From Streptomyces polyasparticus (GTDB lineage: Bacteria > Actinomycetota > Actinomycetes > Streptomycetales > Streptomycetaceae): 64,000 nt of DNA. The position numbers and the translations under genes were made by a program. The stretch spans positions 1 through 64,000 of the forward strand of contig NZ_JACTVJ010000006.1 in assembly GCF_014493765.1 (NCBI RefSeq). The letters are read 5' to 3'. Below are positions 49,285 through 59,028 of this stretch, piece after piece; position 1 is the stretch's first letter; every line of letters begins with the position of its first letter. A model generated the notes under the pieces. That model was not told where the DNA came from and ran no database searches. It saw only the letters and a program-made list of their open reading frames with translations.

Positions 49285-51192
49285 ATGACCACCCCTTATC
49301 TGCGCCTCCCCCCGGCCGACCGGCTCCGCTCACCGCGCACCGGCTGGACCCGGGCGCACTGGGAGGCGCTCGCCGACCGGATGCTGGACGCCCTGGTGCC
49401 GTACGCCACGCCGGGCTTCGCGCAGTACCGACTGCCGGGACGCAACAGCTGGTCGGGCGTGACCCTGGACGGCCTCGAAGGCTATGCCAGGTCCTTCCTC
49501 CTCGCCGCCTGCCGGATCGCCGGCTCGTCCGGCGGGCAGCCGGAACTGATCGAGCGATACGCGCAGGGCCTCGCGAACGGAGTCGACCGCGACAGCGCCG
49601 AGGCCTGGCCCGAACTCACCGACTGCTCGCAGCAGATGGTGGAGGCTGCGTCGATCGCCGTCGCCCTGCACGAGACCCGGTCCTGGCTCTGGGACAAGCT
49701 GGACGCGCGCGTCCAGGAGCGGACCGTGGACTGGTTCTCCGGGTTCGTCGGCGGTCGCACCTGGGACAACAACTGGCGCCTTTTCCAAGTGGTGTCGGAG
49801 GAATTCCTGGCCTCCGTCGGCGCGCCGCACAGCCGGCAGGACATCGACGACGGGCTCGCCCGGATCGAGGACTGGTACGTCGGCGACGGCTGGTACACCG
49901 ACGGCGACGGCCGCAATTTCGACTATTACAACGGTTGGGCGCTGCACCTGTACCCGCTCCTCTGGTCGCGGATCGCAGGTGCGCAGGCCGACGAGCGGAC
50001 GGCGCTGTACCGCGACCGGCTGCGCCAATTCCTGCAGACCTACCCGCAGTTCTTCGGCGGCGACGGCGCCCCCGTCCACCAGGGCCGCTCGCTGACGTAC
50101 CGCCTGGCCACCGTGGCCCCCGTGTGGATGGGCGCGCTCGCCGACTGCACCCCGCTCGCGCCGGGACTGACCCGGCGCCTCACCTCCGCAGTGGCCCGGC
50201 ACTTCGCCGAGCGCGGTGTGCCGGACCGGCGCGGGCTGCTGCCGCTCGGCTGGTACGACACGTTCCTGCCGAGCACGCAGCCGTACTCCGGTCCGGCCTC
50301 GCCGTATTGGGGGAGCAAGGGCTTCCTCGGACTGCTGCTGTCTCCCGAGCACCCGGTGTGGACGGACCGCGAGGAGCCGCTACCCATCGAGACGGGCGAC
50401 CAGTACACAGCGCTGCCGGCACCGGGCTGGCTGCTGCACGGTACCCGGCACGACGGCATCGTCCGCCTGGTCAACCACGGAAGCGACCACAACGAGCCGG
50501 ACGGCCCCGGCGAGGACGATCCGCACTACGCCAAGCTCACCTACTCCACGGCCACGGCGCCTGAGGCGGCGCCGCACGCGTGGGTGCGCAACACCGACGG
50601 CCATATCGCCCTGGTGGCCCCGGACGGCACGGCCTCACGCCGCCGCCGCATCCACCCGCTGTCCTGCGAGGGCCGTACGGCCTCCTCGTGGCACACCGCC
50701 GAACTCACGGGATACGAGGGGCAGTTCCGCATTCTGACGACGAGCCTGCTGTACGGGCCGTGGGAGGTGCGGGTGCATCACGTGGACGGTCCCGAGGACC
50801 ATGAGGCGCCTGTCCCGTTCGGTCTCCGTGAGGGCGGTCACGCGGTGGCCGGATCCGTACGGCCGGCCGCCGAACAGGGCGAGCACTGGGCCCTGGCCCG
50901 CACCGAGGACGGTCTGAGCAGCGCGATGGCGGGCCTGTACGGCTGGGACGCCGACGCCGTCGTCGCGCGGGACATAGCGGCCAATTCCCATGGCCCGCAC
51001 TCCGCCGTCCCGTGCCTGCACCTCGCGCGCCATCCCGGCGGTGGGACCGTGCACGTCTCCCTCGTCGCCCTGTCCCGGGACACCGTTCATCCGGGGGCCC
51101 TGCGCGAGGCGGTCGACGTCCAGGTCGCCGCCGATCGCGCGGTCACGATCCGCTTCCCGGACGGCCGAGCCCACCTCGTACGGCCCGAATAG
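49285..51192 (+). CDS. DUF2264 domain protein (probable carbohydrate-active (alpha/alpha)6-type enzyme)
   Basis: A 635-residue cytoplasmic protein without a signal peptide. Residues about 15-370 match the DUF2264 layout: GRNSWSGVTLDGLEGYARSF, DNNWRLFQVVSEEF, DGWYTDGDGRNFDYYNGWALH, GPASPYWGSKGFLGLLL. A beta-rich C-terminal part follows. The domain is all-helical and found near polysaccharide-degradation genes; its activity is not established. It begins 5 bp after the M60-2 stop, so it is translated in the same operon and may act on the imported glycan product. Confidence 0.8.
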   Translation: MTTPYLRLPPADRLRSPRTGWTRAHWEALADRMLDALVPYATPGFAQYRLPGRNSWSGVTLDGLEGYARSFLLAACRIAGSSGGQPELIERYAQGLANGVDRDSAEAWPELTDCSQQMVEAASIAVALHETRSWLWDKLDARVQERTVDWFSGFVGGRTWDNNWRLFQVVSEEFLASVGAPHSRQDIDDGLARIEDWYVGDGWYTDGDGRNFDYYNGWALHLYPLLWSRIAGAQADERTALYRDRLRQFLQTYPQFFGGDGAPVHQGRSLTYRLATVAPVWMGALADCTPLAPGLTRRLTSAVARHFAERGVPDRRGLLPLGWYDTFLPSTQPYSGPASPYWGSKGFLGLLLSPEHPVWTDREEPLPIETGDQYTALPAPGWLLHGTRHDGIVRLVNHGSDHNEPDGPGEDDPHYAKLTYSTATAPEAAPHAWVRNTDGHIALVAPDGTASRRRRIHPLSCEGRTASSWHTAELTGYEGQFRILTTSLLYGPWEVRVHHVDGPEDHEAPVPFGLREGGHAVAGSVRPAAEQGEHWALARTEDGLSSAMAGLYGWDADAVVARDIAANSHGPHSAVPCLHLARHPGGGTVHVSLVALSRDTVHPGALREAVDVQVAADRAVTIRFPDGRAHLVRPE

Positions 51193-51208
51193 CCACCACC
51201 CGTACGGC

Positions 51209-51270
51209 CCGGGCAGCCCCACGTCGCACCCGTCCGGGCAGCCCCACGTCGTACCCGTCCGAGCAGTCTC
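51209..51270 (+). repeat. 25-bp tandem repeat after the DUF2264 gene
   Basis: CCGGGCAGCCCCACGTCG(C/T)ACCCGT occurs at 51209-51233 and 51234-51258, with a partial third copy after. It fills the 110-bp gap before the S37 gene and may contain the terminator or a promoter. Confidence 0.65.
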
Positions 51271-51302
51271 ATGCCCACGCGCCTGCCCTGAAAGGACCCC
51301 TC

Positions 51303-52637
51303 ATGCGCCGCTCCGCGATAACCGCCGCGATCCTGGCCGCCCTGTTCACCGGATCCGCCGCCCTCCCCGCGACCGCGACCGCCGTCACGGCCGCCGAAGC
51401 CGACGCCACGTCCGCCACCGAGTCCGACATCGGCGACCGGCTCGCCGCGCTCCCCGGGGTGAAGATCGTCTCCGTGGCCGACAAGGGCGGCTTCCCCCTC
51501 TACGCGCTCACGTTCACCCAGCCCGTCGACCACCGCGACCCCGCCAAGGGCACCTTCGAGCAGCGCCTCACGCTGTGGCACAAGTCCACGGCCGCGCCCG
51601 TCGTCTTCTACACGGGCGGATACGCCCTGTCCTCATCGACCCGTGAGATCACCACGCTCCTCGACGCCAACCAGATCAGCGTCGAGCACCGCTTCTTCGG
51701 CTCCTCGCGCCCCGAGCAGGTCGACTGGAAGGACCTCACCATCTGGCAGGAGGCCACCGACGAGCACCGCATCGTCGAGACCCTGCGCACCCTCTACCAG
51801 GCCAAGTGGCTCGGTACGGGCGCCAGCAAGGGCGGTATGACGCAGGTCTACCACGAGCGCTTCTACCCGGCCGACCTGGACGCGGTGGTCGCGTACGTCG
51901 CCCCGAACGACGCGGTGAACCAGGACGACCATGTGTACGAGGAGTTCTTCCGCACGGTCGGCACCCCCGAGTGCCGGGCGGCCCTCAACGCCGTCCAGCG
52001 CGAGATGCTGGTGCGCCGCGAGGCGCTGCTGCCGCGCTTCGAGGCCGCCGCCGCGGCCAAGGGCTACACCTTCGCCAACCTGGGCGGAGCGGACCGCGCA
52101 TACGAGTTCGCCGTGCTCGACCAGGTGTGGAACTTCTGGCAGAGCGGCAAGCCCGAGAACTGCGCGACGATCCCGGACCCTGCCGCCGCCACCGACGAAG
52201 AGCTCTACACATGGGTCTCGGCGAACGGCCTGAGCATCTACGCCGACCAGCGCCAGGGACCGGCGGCCAACGGCCCCTACTACCACCAGGCGGCCACGCA
52301 ACTGGGCTGGGCGGACCTCAAGTTCCGGCACCTGCGCGACGTGCGCCGCTACCCGGACCTCTACCAGCCCAACTCGGTGCTCCCCGAGGAGATGCGCGGA
52401 CGCCACCAGGCCCTGCCGATGCTCGACATCAGCACCTGGGTGGCCACCCGGGGGCGGCAGATGATGTTCCTGTACGGACAGAACGATCCGTGGAGCGCGG
52501 AGAAGTTCACCCCCAGCACGTTCGACTCGCACCTCTATGTCGCCCCGGACACCAACCACAGCACGCTGCTCCCCAAGCTGACGGCCGAGGACCGGGCCGC
52601 GGCCGAGGCGACGATCCGGCGCTGGGCCGCCTCGTAG
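51303..52637 (+). CDS. secreted S37-family (PS-10-type) tripeptidyl aminopeptidase
   Basis: A 444-residue exported serine peptidase of family S37, known in Streptomyces as prolyl tri/tetrapeptidyl aminopeptidase. The signal peptide is about 1-29 (MRRSAITAAILAALFTG through AVTAAEA). The family nucleophile is TGASKGGMT (Ser175), preceded by EHRFFGSSRPEQVDW; the acid and base are probably in YGQNDPWS and DTNHSTLLP. The ATG has the ribosome site GAAAGGA. It follows DUF2264 in the M60-2 direction and would release short peptides from protein debris. Confidence 0.9.
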   Translation: MRRSAITAAILAALFTGSAALPATATAVTAAEADATSATESDIGDRLAALPGVKIVSVADKGGFPLYALTFTQPVDHRDPAKGTFEQRLTLWHKSTAAPVVFYTGGYALSSSTREITTLLDANQISVEHRFFGSSRPEQVDWKDLTIWQEATDEHRIVETLRTLYQAKWLGTGASKGGMTQVYHERFYPADLDAVVAYVAPNDAVNQDDHVYEEFFRTVGTPECRAALNAVQREMLVRREALLPRFEAAAAAKGYTFANLGGADRAYEFAVLDQVWNFWQSGKPENCATIPDPAAATDEELYTWVSANGLSIYADQRQGPAANGPYYHQAATQLGWADLKFRHLRDVRRYPDLYQPNSVLPEEMRGRHQALPMLDISTWVATRGRQMMFLYGQNDPWSAEKFTPSTFDSHLYVAPDTNHSTLLPKLTAEDRAAAEATIRRWAAS

Positions 52638-52720
52638 GCGCCACGCATCTCGTCGCGCGGCTGCAGCCAGTCGGCCGTACCCGCGTTGCCGGGGTGGCGG
52701 ACCGTCGCCACCCTGGCCGC

Positions 52721-53164
52721 ATGACTCGATCAACTCGCCTGTGGGGATACGTCCTGGCCGCGGCACTGCTCGCCCCGGCTCTCGGCGGTACGACGGCGGC
52801 CGCGGCCGGGCCCGGCCCCGAAACCGGCCGGCACGCCCAAGCCCCGCGCAAGGTGACCGGCACCTGGATCTCGCCCCGGGGCGGCGCCGACCGCGCGTAC
52901 GAGCGCCGGATCACGTTCGCACGCGACGGCAGCTTCGCGATGCAGGACCTGGTGGCGCCCTGCCCGCCCAAGGTGCAGTGCGTGTGGTCCGGGATCGTGC
53001 ACATCGACGGGACGTACCACGTCGACAAGGGGGAAGTGCGGCTCACCTACGCGACTGTCGGCGGCCAGGGCGTCGCCGAGCTGCCGACGGGCTTCGAGCT
53101 CGCCGGTCCGTACCTCGTGCAGAAGCTCGACGGGTACAGTCGCGCCGTTTATGTCAAGGCCTGA
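52721..53164 (+). CDS. small secreted protein of unknown function
   Basis: A 147-residue protein with a signal peptide (MTRSTRLWGYVLAAALLAPALGG, cleaved near AAAAG). The mature part is beta-strand rich (KVTGTWISPRGGADRAYERRITFARDGSF, VCW-type segment KVQCVWSGIVHIDGTYHVD, VRLTYATV) and contains two cysteines (CPPKVQC) that could be disulfide-bonded. It resembles a small lipocalin-like or secreted beta-barrel, but I do not recognise a family. There is no clear ribosome site. It lies 83 bp after the S37 gene. Confidence 0.65.
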   Translation: MTRSTRLWGYVLAAALLAPALGGTTAAAAGPGPETGRHAQAPRKVTGTWISPRGGADRAYERRITFARDGSFAMQDLVAPCPPKVQCVWSGIVHIDGTYHVDKGEVRLTYATVGGQGVAELPTGFELAGPYLVQKLDGYSRAVYVKA

Positions 53165-53262
53165 CCGACCCGCGTACCGCTTCCTCCATGGGGCGCGACA
53201 CAATGGGGCCGGCCGGACGAATTGTCCGGCCGACCCCGTAACGCAGCAGTGGAGGAAAGACC

Positions 53263-53715
53263 ATGGCCCAGGTCGAAGCCGTGACCGAGCGGATCATCGC
53301 GGCGGAGCCGGACGATGTCTTCGACGCGATCGCGGACTACAGCGGTACGCGAGCGAAGCTGCTGCCCGAGCACTTCAGCGAGTACGAGGTGCGTGAGGGC
53401 GGCGACGGCAAGGGCACCCTCGTGCACTGGAAGCTGCAGGCCACCAGCAAGCGCATCCGCGACTGCCTGCTCGAGGTCGACGAGCCCACCGACGGTCAGC
53501 TGGTCGAGAAGGACCGCAACTCCTCGATGGTGACCACCTGGACCGTCACCCCGGCCGGCGAGGGCAAGGCGCGGGTCGTCGTGCAGACCGTGTGGAACGG
53601 CGCCGGCGGCATCGGCGGCTTCTTCGAGAAGACCTTCGCGCCCAAGGGACTCGGCCGGATCTACGACGCCGTGCTGGCCAAGCTGGCCGCCGAGATGGAG
53701 AAGCCCGCGGCGTGA
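53263..53715 (+). CDS. SRPBCC-fold (START-like) protein
   Basis: A 150-residue protein of the SRPBCC superfamily. The N terminus (VTERIIAAEPDDVFDAIADYSGT), the central TLVHWKLQATSKRIRD and the C-terminal long helix (LGRIYDAVLAKLAAEMEK) match the fold, which binds small hydrophobic ligands in a deep pocket. The ATG at 53263 has GGAGGAAAG. Its role is unknown. An inverted repeat (CCACTCGAAA 53741-53750 with TTTCGAGTGG 53772-53781) follows the stop. Confidence 0.8.
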   Translation: MAQVEAVTERIIAAEPDDVFDAIADYSGTRAKLLPEHFSEYEVREGGDGKGTLVHWKLQATSKRIRDCLLEVDEPTDGQLVEKDRNSSMVTTWTVTPAGEGKARVVVQTVWNGAGGIGGFFEKTFAPKGLGRIYDAVLAKLAAEMEKPAA

Positions 53716-53740
53716 GGTCGCGCAGGCGCGCCCAAGTGAC

Positions 53741-53781
53741 CCACTCGAAAGGGTAGTTGCCCCGGTCACCGTTTCGAGTGG
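53741..53781. repeat. 10-bp perfect inverted repeat after the SRPBCC gene
   Basis: CCACTCGAAA (53741-53750) and TTTCGAGTGG (53772-53781) with a 21-nt loop. It could end the upstream transcript or be a regulator site for the following MFS gene. Confidence 0.5.
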
Positions 53782-53811
53782 TTCTCGACCGTCGAGGGTT
53801 TTCTGCCGTAA

Positions 53812-53871
53812 CTCGTCGCGCTTATCGCAGTTGTCGCGTATCGGCGGGAATTGAGCGATAAGCGCGACGAG
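53812..53871 (+). promoter_or_regulatory. 17-bp perfect inverted repeat before the MFS gene
   Basis: CTCGTCGCGCTTATCGC (53812-53828) and its exact reverse complement (53855-53871) with a 26-nt loop. The right arm touches the GGGGAG ribosome site. It must be a regulatory site or a leader hairpin. Confidence 0.65.
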
Positions 53872-53883
53872 GGGAGCGGCTCC

Positions 53884-56265
53884 GTGGGCGGGACGATCGG
53901 GACCACACTGGTGAAGGAAGCGCCCGGCGAGGCGCCCCCGCAGGAGCCCGGACCGCCACCCGCGCAGACGACCGCCGAACTCAGCCCGCGACAGGTGAAG
54001 TTGGTCTTCCTCGGGCTGATGCTCGCCCTGCTGCTCGCCGCGCTCGAGCAGATGATCGTCGCCACCGCCCTGCCGAAGATCGTCGGCGATCTGCAGGGTC
54101 TGGACCGGATGCCGTGGGCCATCACCGCGTATCTGCTGACCTCGACCATCGGTCTGCCGATCTACGGGAAGCTCGGGGACCTGTGGGGGCGCAAGGGCGT
54201 CTTCCAGTTCGCGATCGTCGTCTTCGTGATCGGCTCGGCGCTGGCCGGCTGGTCACGTTCCATGGACGAGCTGATCGCCTTCCGCGCCGTCCAGGGCATC
54301 GGCGCAGGCGGCCTGTTCATCGGTGTGCAGGCGATCATCGCCGATATCGTCCCGCCGCGCGAACGCGGCCGCTACATGGGCCTGATCGGCGCCGCCTTCG
54401 GTCTCGCCTCCGTCGCCGGCCCGCTGCTCGGCGGCTTCTTCACCGACCATGCCTCCTGGCGCTGGTGCTTCTACTTCAACGTGCCCTTCGGCCTGATCAC
54501 CCTCGCCGTCGTCGCCGCCGTGCTCAAGCTGCCGAAGCCGAAGGTCAGGCCGCGCCTGGACATCCTCGGTTCGGTGCTGCTCGCGGCCGCCTCCACCTGC
54601 CTTGTGCTGCTGACCAGTTGGGGCGGTACGGAGTACGAGTGGGGCGACCGGGTCATCCTCGGACTCGCGGCCGGTGCCGTGGTCTCGACGGTCCTGTTCC
54701 TCGTCGCGGAGAAGTACGCCGCCGAGCCCCTCATCCCGCTGCACCTGTTCCGCGACGCCACCTTCAACCTGACCGGCCTGGTGGGGGCCATCATCGGGGT
54801 CGGGCTCTTCGGCGCCGCCAGCTATCTGCCGACCTTCCTGCAGATGGTGGACGGCGCGACCGCCACCGAGTCGGGCCTGCTGATGCTGCCGATGATGGGC
54901 GGCATCGTGATCGCCTCGATCGTCTCCGGGCAGCTGATCAGCAAGACCGGTCACTACAAGGTGTATCCGATCGTCGGCGGGCTGGCCTCCGCCGCCGGCA
55001 TGTGGCTGCTCTCGCTCCTGGACACCGACACCTCCCAGCTCGAATACAGCATCTGGATGGCGGTGCTGGGCGTCGGTATCGGCCTGATCATGCCGGTGCT
55101 CATCCTCGCCGTGCAGAACGCGGTGCCGCCCTCCGACCTCGGCACCGCCACCAGCGCCAACAACTACTTCCGGCAGATCGGCGGCAGCGTGGGCGCCGCG
55201 GTCTTCGGCACGCTCTTCGCCAGCCGCCTCACCGACGCACTCGCCGACCGGCTGCCCTCCGGCGCCGACCTGCCGGACCCGGAATCCATCACCCCGCAGC
55301 TCGTCCACGCCATGGAACCCGCCCTCAAGGACGGCTACATCCAGGCGTACGCGGACGCGATGCCGCGGATCTTCCTCTATCTCGTGCCGGTGCTGCTGCT
55401 CGGCTTCGTCCTCGCTCTGTTCCTGAAGGAGAAACCGCTGGTGTCCCACAACACCCCCGCCGCCGAGCCCGCCGCCCAGATCCCGCAGGCACGCCTTGCG
55501 TACGCGGCCGGTGTGCCCGTGTGCGGAACGGTGCAGCACTCCGACGGCAGCACCGTGCCGCGCGCGGCCCTGACCCTGATCGACGTCCAGGGCCGCCAGA
55601 TCGGCCGCGGCGCCAGCGGAGAGGACGGGCGCTATGCGCTGTCCACGCCGGGCGCCGGCGCCTACGTCCTGATCGCGGCGGCCGGCGGGCACCAGCCGCA
55701 GGCCGTCTCCGTGACCGTGGGCGAGCGGCCCGTCGAGCTCGACGTGGTGCTCGGCGGCGCCGGACGGCTCGCCGGAGTCGTCATGACCGCCGAGGGCTCT
55801 CCCGTACGCGACGCCGCCGTGACGCTCACCGATGTACGCGGCGAGGTGGTGGCCAGCACCCGCAGCGGCCGTGAAGGCACCTATGTGATCAACGAGTTGG
55901 TGGCGGGCGAGTACACCCTCGCCGCCAGCGCCCCCGCCTTCCGCCCGGCCGCGCTGCCGGTCAGCGTGCAGGCCTCGCGCGAGACCCGGCAGGACATCGA
56001 GCTGGCCGGCGGCGCGGTCCTGCGCGGCACCGTACGGGCGGGCGGCGGGCGGCCCGTCGAGGACGCCCGGGTGACCCTGCTCGACGCCGCGGGCAATGTG
56101 GTCGACACCCTCACCACGGGTCCCGACGGCACCTTCCGTTTCGTGGATCTGTCCTCCGGCGAGTACACGGTGATCGCCGCGGGCTATCCGCCGGTGGCCA
56201 CGGTGCTGCAGGTCGCGGGCGGCGGACGGACCGAGCGGGATCTCCAACTGGGCCACGAGGACTGA
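53884..56265 (+). CDS. MFS drug exporter (DHA2/EmrB type) with C-terminal carboxypeptidase-regulatory-like repeats
   Basis: A 793-residue protein. Residues to about 525 are a 14-helix DHA2 exporter with motif [26 protein letters not shown] (motif C-type region), and [12 protein letters not shown]. The last 260 residues hold three tandem beta-sandwich units of the carboxypeptidase-regulatory/Ig-like type, each with a [24 protein letters not shown] core and a GRYALSTPG / [15 protein letters not shown] / [15 protein letters not shown] end. The GTG at 53884 is chosen because GGGGAG is 7 nt upstream; a TTG at 53851 lies inside the inverted repeat. Exporters rarely carry such units. Confidence 0.9.
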   Translation: MGGTIGTTLVKEAPGEAPPQEPGPPPAQTTAELSPRQVKLVFLGLMLALLLAALEQMIVATALPKIVGDLQGLDRMPWAITAYLLTSTIGLPIYGKLGDLWGRKGVFQFAIVVFVIGSALAGWSRSMDELIAFRAVQGIGAGGLFIGVQAIIADIVPPRERGRYMGLIGAAFGLASVAGPLLGGFFTDHASWRWCFYFNVPFGLITLAVVAAVLKLPKPKVRPRLDILGSVLLAAASTCLVLLTSWGGTEYEWGDRVILGLAAGAVVSTVLFLVAEKYAAEPLIPLHLFRDATFNLTGLVGAIIGVGLFGAASYLPTFLQMVDGATATESGLLMLPMMGGIVIASIVSGQLISKTGHYKVYPIVGGLASAAGMWLLSLLDTDTSQLEYSIWMAVLGVGIGLIMPVLILAVQNAVPPSDLGTATSANNYFRQIGGSVGAAVFGTLFASRLTDALADRLPSGADLPDPESITPQLVHAMEPALKDGYIQAYADAMPRIFLYLVPVLLLGFVLALFLKEKPLVSHNTPAAEPAAQIPQARLAYAAGVPVCGTVQHSDGSTVPRAALTLIDVQGRQIGRGASGEDGRYALSTPGAGAYVLIAAAGGHQPQAVSVTVGERPVELDVVLGGAGRLAGVVMTAEGSPVRDAAVTLTDVRGEVVASTRSGREGTYVINELVAGEYTLAASAPAFRPAALPVSVQASRETRQDIELAGGAVLRGTVRAGGGRPVEDARVTLLDAAGNVVDTLTTGPDGTFRFVDLSSGEYTVIAAGYPPVATVLQVAGGGRTERDLQLGHED

Positions 56266-56406
56266 TCGTTCGCGTACGAGGGCATGTGTGCGCCCCTATT
56301 TCCGCGTTGCCGCACATCCCGAGGCGTCGTCGCCGTACCGTGGTTGATGTCGACACAGATCTTCGGCGCGCCCTCGGGCGCGAGCGGAAGGAGGGGAGCC
56401 CCGACG

Positions 56407-58875
56407 ATGGACCGGTCCAGGGATCCCCTGCAGGGGCACGGTGAACCCATGGGGCACGACGACGGCCAGGAGCCGGACGCGCAGCACGCCGTGACCGGCC
56501 GCATCCCGCTGGCCGTGGTCGTGGTGGACGGTGCGGGCCTGGTCTCGCACTGGAGCACCGGCGCACGCCGGCTCTTCGGCCACACGCGCGAGGAGGCGGT
56601 GGGCCGCCCCGCCGTCGACCTGCTGCCCGTCTCCGGGGCGCTCCCGGACGAGCCCCGCGCACTCGGGGCGTACGAGGACTACGAGGCGTACCGCGAGCTC
56701 GGCCCCGATCTGGAGGCCTCGCTCGGCGGACGCACCTCCTACACGGCAGCGGGCCGCGCGCGGCTCGGCACGCACGGGCCCGACCGCATCGACGTGCTGT
56801 GGTGGGCCTATCCGCTGGTCGGCCCCGGACCCGAGCGGCTGCTCGTGCTCGCGGCGGACGCCGCGGGCCTGCACGAGGGCGAGGAATCCGGTGTGGTGGA
56901 GCGGATCGCTCCCGGCTTCGCGCTGCACACCGAGTTCGACGGCGCCGACGAGCTGGCCAGGAGGCTGCCCGAGATCCTGCCGAGCATGAGCGTGGGCGAG
57001 AGCTCGCGGATCGTCTCCCAGGTGCTCGAACTCGGCTATCCCGTCCTGGAGTTCAGCCAGAGCGACCGTGTGCCCGTCACGCCCGACTGGGGCGTGCCGC
57101 GGCGCGCCGAGCGGCGTGCGCGCCGGCAGGCGGCGGCGCAGGGAGCGGTGGTCCCGCAGGCGCGCGAGGCGCAGGAGGCCATGGACCTCGAGTACGCCGC
57201 CGTGCGGGAGCACCTCGAGTTCCTCAACGAGGTCTCGGGGCGTATCGGCACCTCGCTCGACCTGGCCAAGACGATCGTCGAGGTGAGCCGGGCCGTCGTG
57301 CCGCGGTTCACCGATGTGGCCGGGACGTATCTGCGCGAGCAGGTCGTCGCCGGAGAGGGCTTCCCCGACGGACCGCCGGACGCCACGACGATGTGGCACC
57401 GGGTCGCCCTCGAGCACACCGACGAGCCGGGGCGCTGGGACGACGTGGTGCCGGTCGGCGAGTCGATGCCGTTCCCGGTGCACACGCCGTTCTTCCAGTG
57501 CATGACGACCGGGCAGCCGGTCCTGGTGCCGCGGATCAGCGAGGAGATGGGCACCAAGATCGCGGCGCAGTTCGAGAAGCGGGACATCCGGCCGCTGATC
57601 AACAACCGCTCGATGCTGGTCGTGCCGCTCAAGGCCCGCAATGTGGTGCTCGGCTTCATGATCCTGCTGCGCCACCCGGAACGGGCGGTCTTCAACGATA
57701 TGGACCGCGTCACCGGAGCCGAACTCGCCGCGCGTGCCGGCCTCGTGCTCGACAACGCACGGATGTACACGTACCAGGAGAGCGTCGCCGAAACCCTGCA
57801 GGACTCGATGCTGCCCCATATCGCCCCGCGCATGGCGGGCTGTGACATCGCCACGCGCTATCTGCCGGGCACGCTGCTCGGCCGGGTCGGCGGCGACTGG
57901 TTCGACTCGGTGAAGCTGCCGGGATCGCGGACCGCCCTCGTCGTGGGCGACGTGATGGGGCACGGGCTCAACTCGGCTGCGATGATGGGCCAGTTGAGGA
58001 CCGCCGTGCAGACCATGGCGGCGCTCGACCTGCCGCCCGCGCAGCTCCTGCGCAATCTCGACGATCTCGCGCAGCGGCTCGGCGAGCAGTACCTCGCGAC
58101 CTGTCTGTACGCGGTGTACGACCCGATCGCCGGCGAGCTGCAGATCGCCAACGCCGGGCACATCCCGCCCGTCGTGGTGCGCGCCGTGGACGGCCGCAGC
58201 GAGCTGCTCGACCTGCCGACCGGCGCGCCGATCGGTGTCGGGGGAGTGCCCTTCGAGACCGTACGGGTGTCCGTGGAGCCCGGGGACCGGCTCGTGATGT
58301 GCACCGACGGTCTGGTCGAGATGCGCGGCGAGGACATCGGCGTGGGCCTCGCGACCCTCTGCGAATCGGCCGCGCACCCGGCCGCGTCCATGGACGACGC
58401 CTGCGACACCATCATCCGCGCGCTCAACACCCGCGGGGGCCGCAAGGACGACGTGGCGCTCCTGATGGCCCGGCTCAACGGGGTGACGCGGCAGGACGTG
58501 GCGAACTGGCGGCTCGCCCTGGACCCGCGCGAGGTGGGTCGTGCGCGGCGCCTGGTGCGCGAGAAGCTGGTGGCCTGGGGGCTGCAATCGGCGGTGGAGA
58601 ACGCCGAGTTGCTGGTCAGCGAGCTGGTCACCAATGCGGTACGGCATGCGCACAGCCGACAGATCGAACTGCGGCTCGTACGGACCGACGTCCTGTTCTG
58701 CGAGGTCGAGGACGACGACCACACCCTGCCCACGCTGTGCAGCGCCGGACCCGAGGACGAGGCCGGACGCGGTCTGAACGTGGTCGAGCGGGTGGCCGTC
58801 GAGTGGGGCGCGAACCGGACCGCGGCGGGCAAGTCCGTCTGGTTCGAGCTGGCGTTGCCCAAGCGCAGGGGCTGA
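56407..58875 (+). CDS. PAS/GAF/SpoIIE (PP2C) phosphatase with C-terminal anti-sigma-type HATPase domain
   Basis: A 822-residue multidomain signalling protein. In order: PAS-like sensor (VVVVDGAGLVSHWSTGARRLFG, early), a coiled-coil linker, GAF-like (around VPLKARNVVLGFMILL), SpoIIE/PP2C phosphatase (LGRVGGDWFDSVKL, VVGDVMGHG and NAGHIPP metal-binding parts) and a HATPase_c domain (NAELLVSELVTNAVRHA). It should dephosphorylate and/or phosphorylate anti-sigma-factor antagonists, controlling a sigma-B-type partner switch. The ATG at 56407 has GGAGGGGAG. No partner sigma or antagonist gene is adjacent. Confidence 0.9.
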   Translation: MDRSRDPLQGHGEPMGHDDGQEPDAQHAVTGRIPLAVVVVDGAGLVSHWSTGARRLFGHTREEAVGRPAVDLLPVSGALPDEPRALGAYEDYEAYRELGPDLEASLGGRTSYTAAGRARLGTHGPDRIDVLWWAYPLVGPGPERLLVLAADAAGLHEGEESGVVERIAPGFALHTEFDGADELARRLPEILPSMSVGESSRIVSQVLELGYPVLEFSQSDRVPVTPDWGVPRRAERRARRQAAAQGAVVPQAREAQEAMDLEYAAVREHLEFLNEVSGRIGTSLDLAKTIVEVSRAVVPRFTDVAGTYLREQVVAGEGFPDGPPDATTMWHRVALEHTDEPGRWDDVVPVGESMPFPVHTPFFQCMTTGQPVLVPRISEEMGTKIAAQFEKRDIRPLINNRSMLVVPLKARNVVLGFMILLRHPERAVFNDMDRVTGAELAARAGLVLDNARMYTYQESVAETLQDSMLPHIAPRMAGCDIATRYLPGTLLGRVGGDWFDSVKLPGSRTALVVGDVMGHGLNSAAMMGQLRTAVQTMAALDLPPAQLLRNLDDLAQRLGEQYLATCLYAVYDPIAGELQIANAGHIPPVVVRAVDGRSELLDLPTGAPIGVGGVPFETVRVSVEPGDRLVMCTDGLVEMRGEDIGVGLATLCESAAHPAASMDDACDTIIRALNTRGGRKDDVALLMARLNGVTRQDVANWRLALDPREVGRARRLVREKLVAWGLQSAVENAELLVSELVTNAVRHAHSRQIELRLVRTDVLFCEVEDDDHTLPTLCSAGPEDEAGRGLNVVERVAVEWGANRTAAGKSVWFELALPKRRG

Positions 58876-59028
58876 CCGCTGCCGCAGGTGAGGCAGGGGG
58901 CGCGCGAAGGCGCGCAAGAGGCGTGCGCGGCTCGAACGATGAGTGAAGGTGTGCGCCCGTGGGTTGTCCGGGGACCCCTGCCGAGGGTAGACCGATCTCT
59001 ACATGCGGCAACCTGGGGAGAGTCGGTC

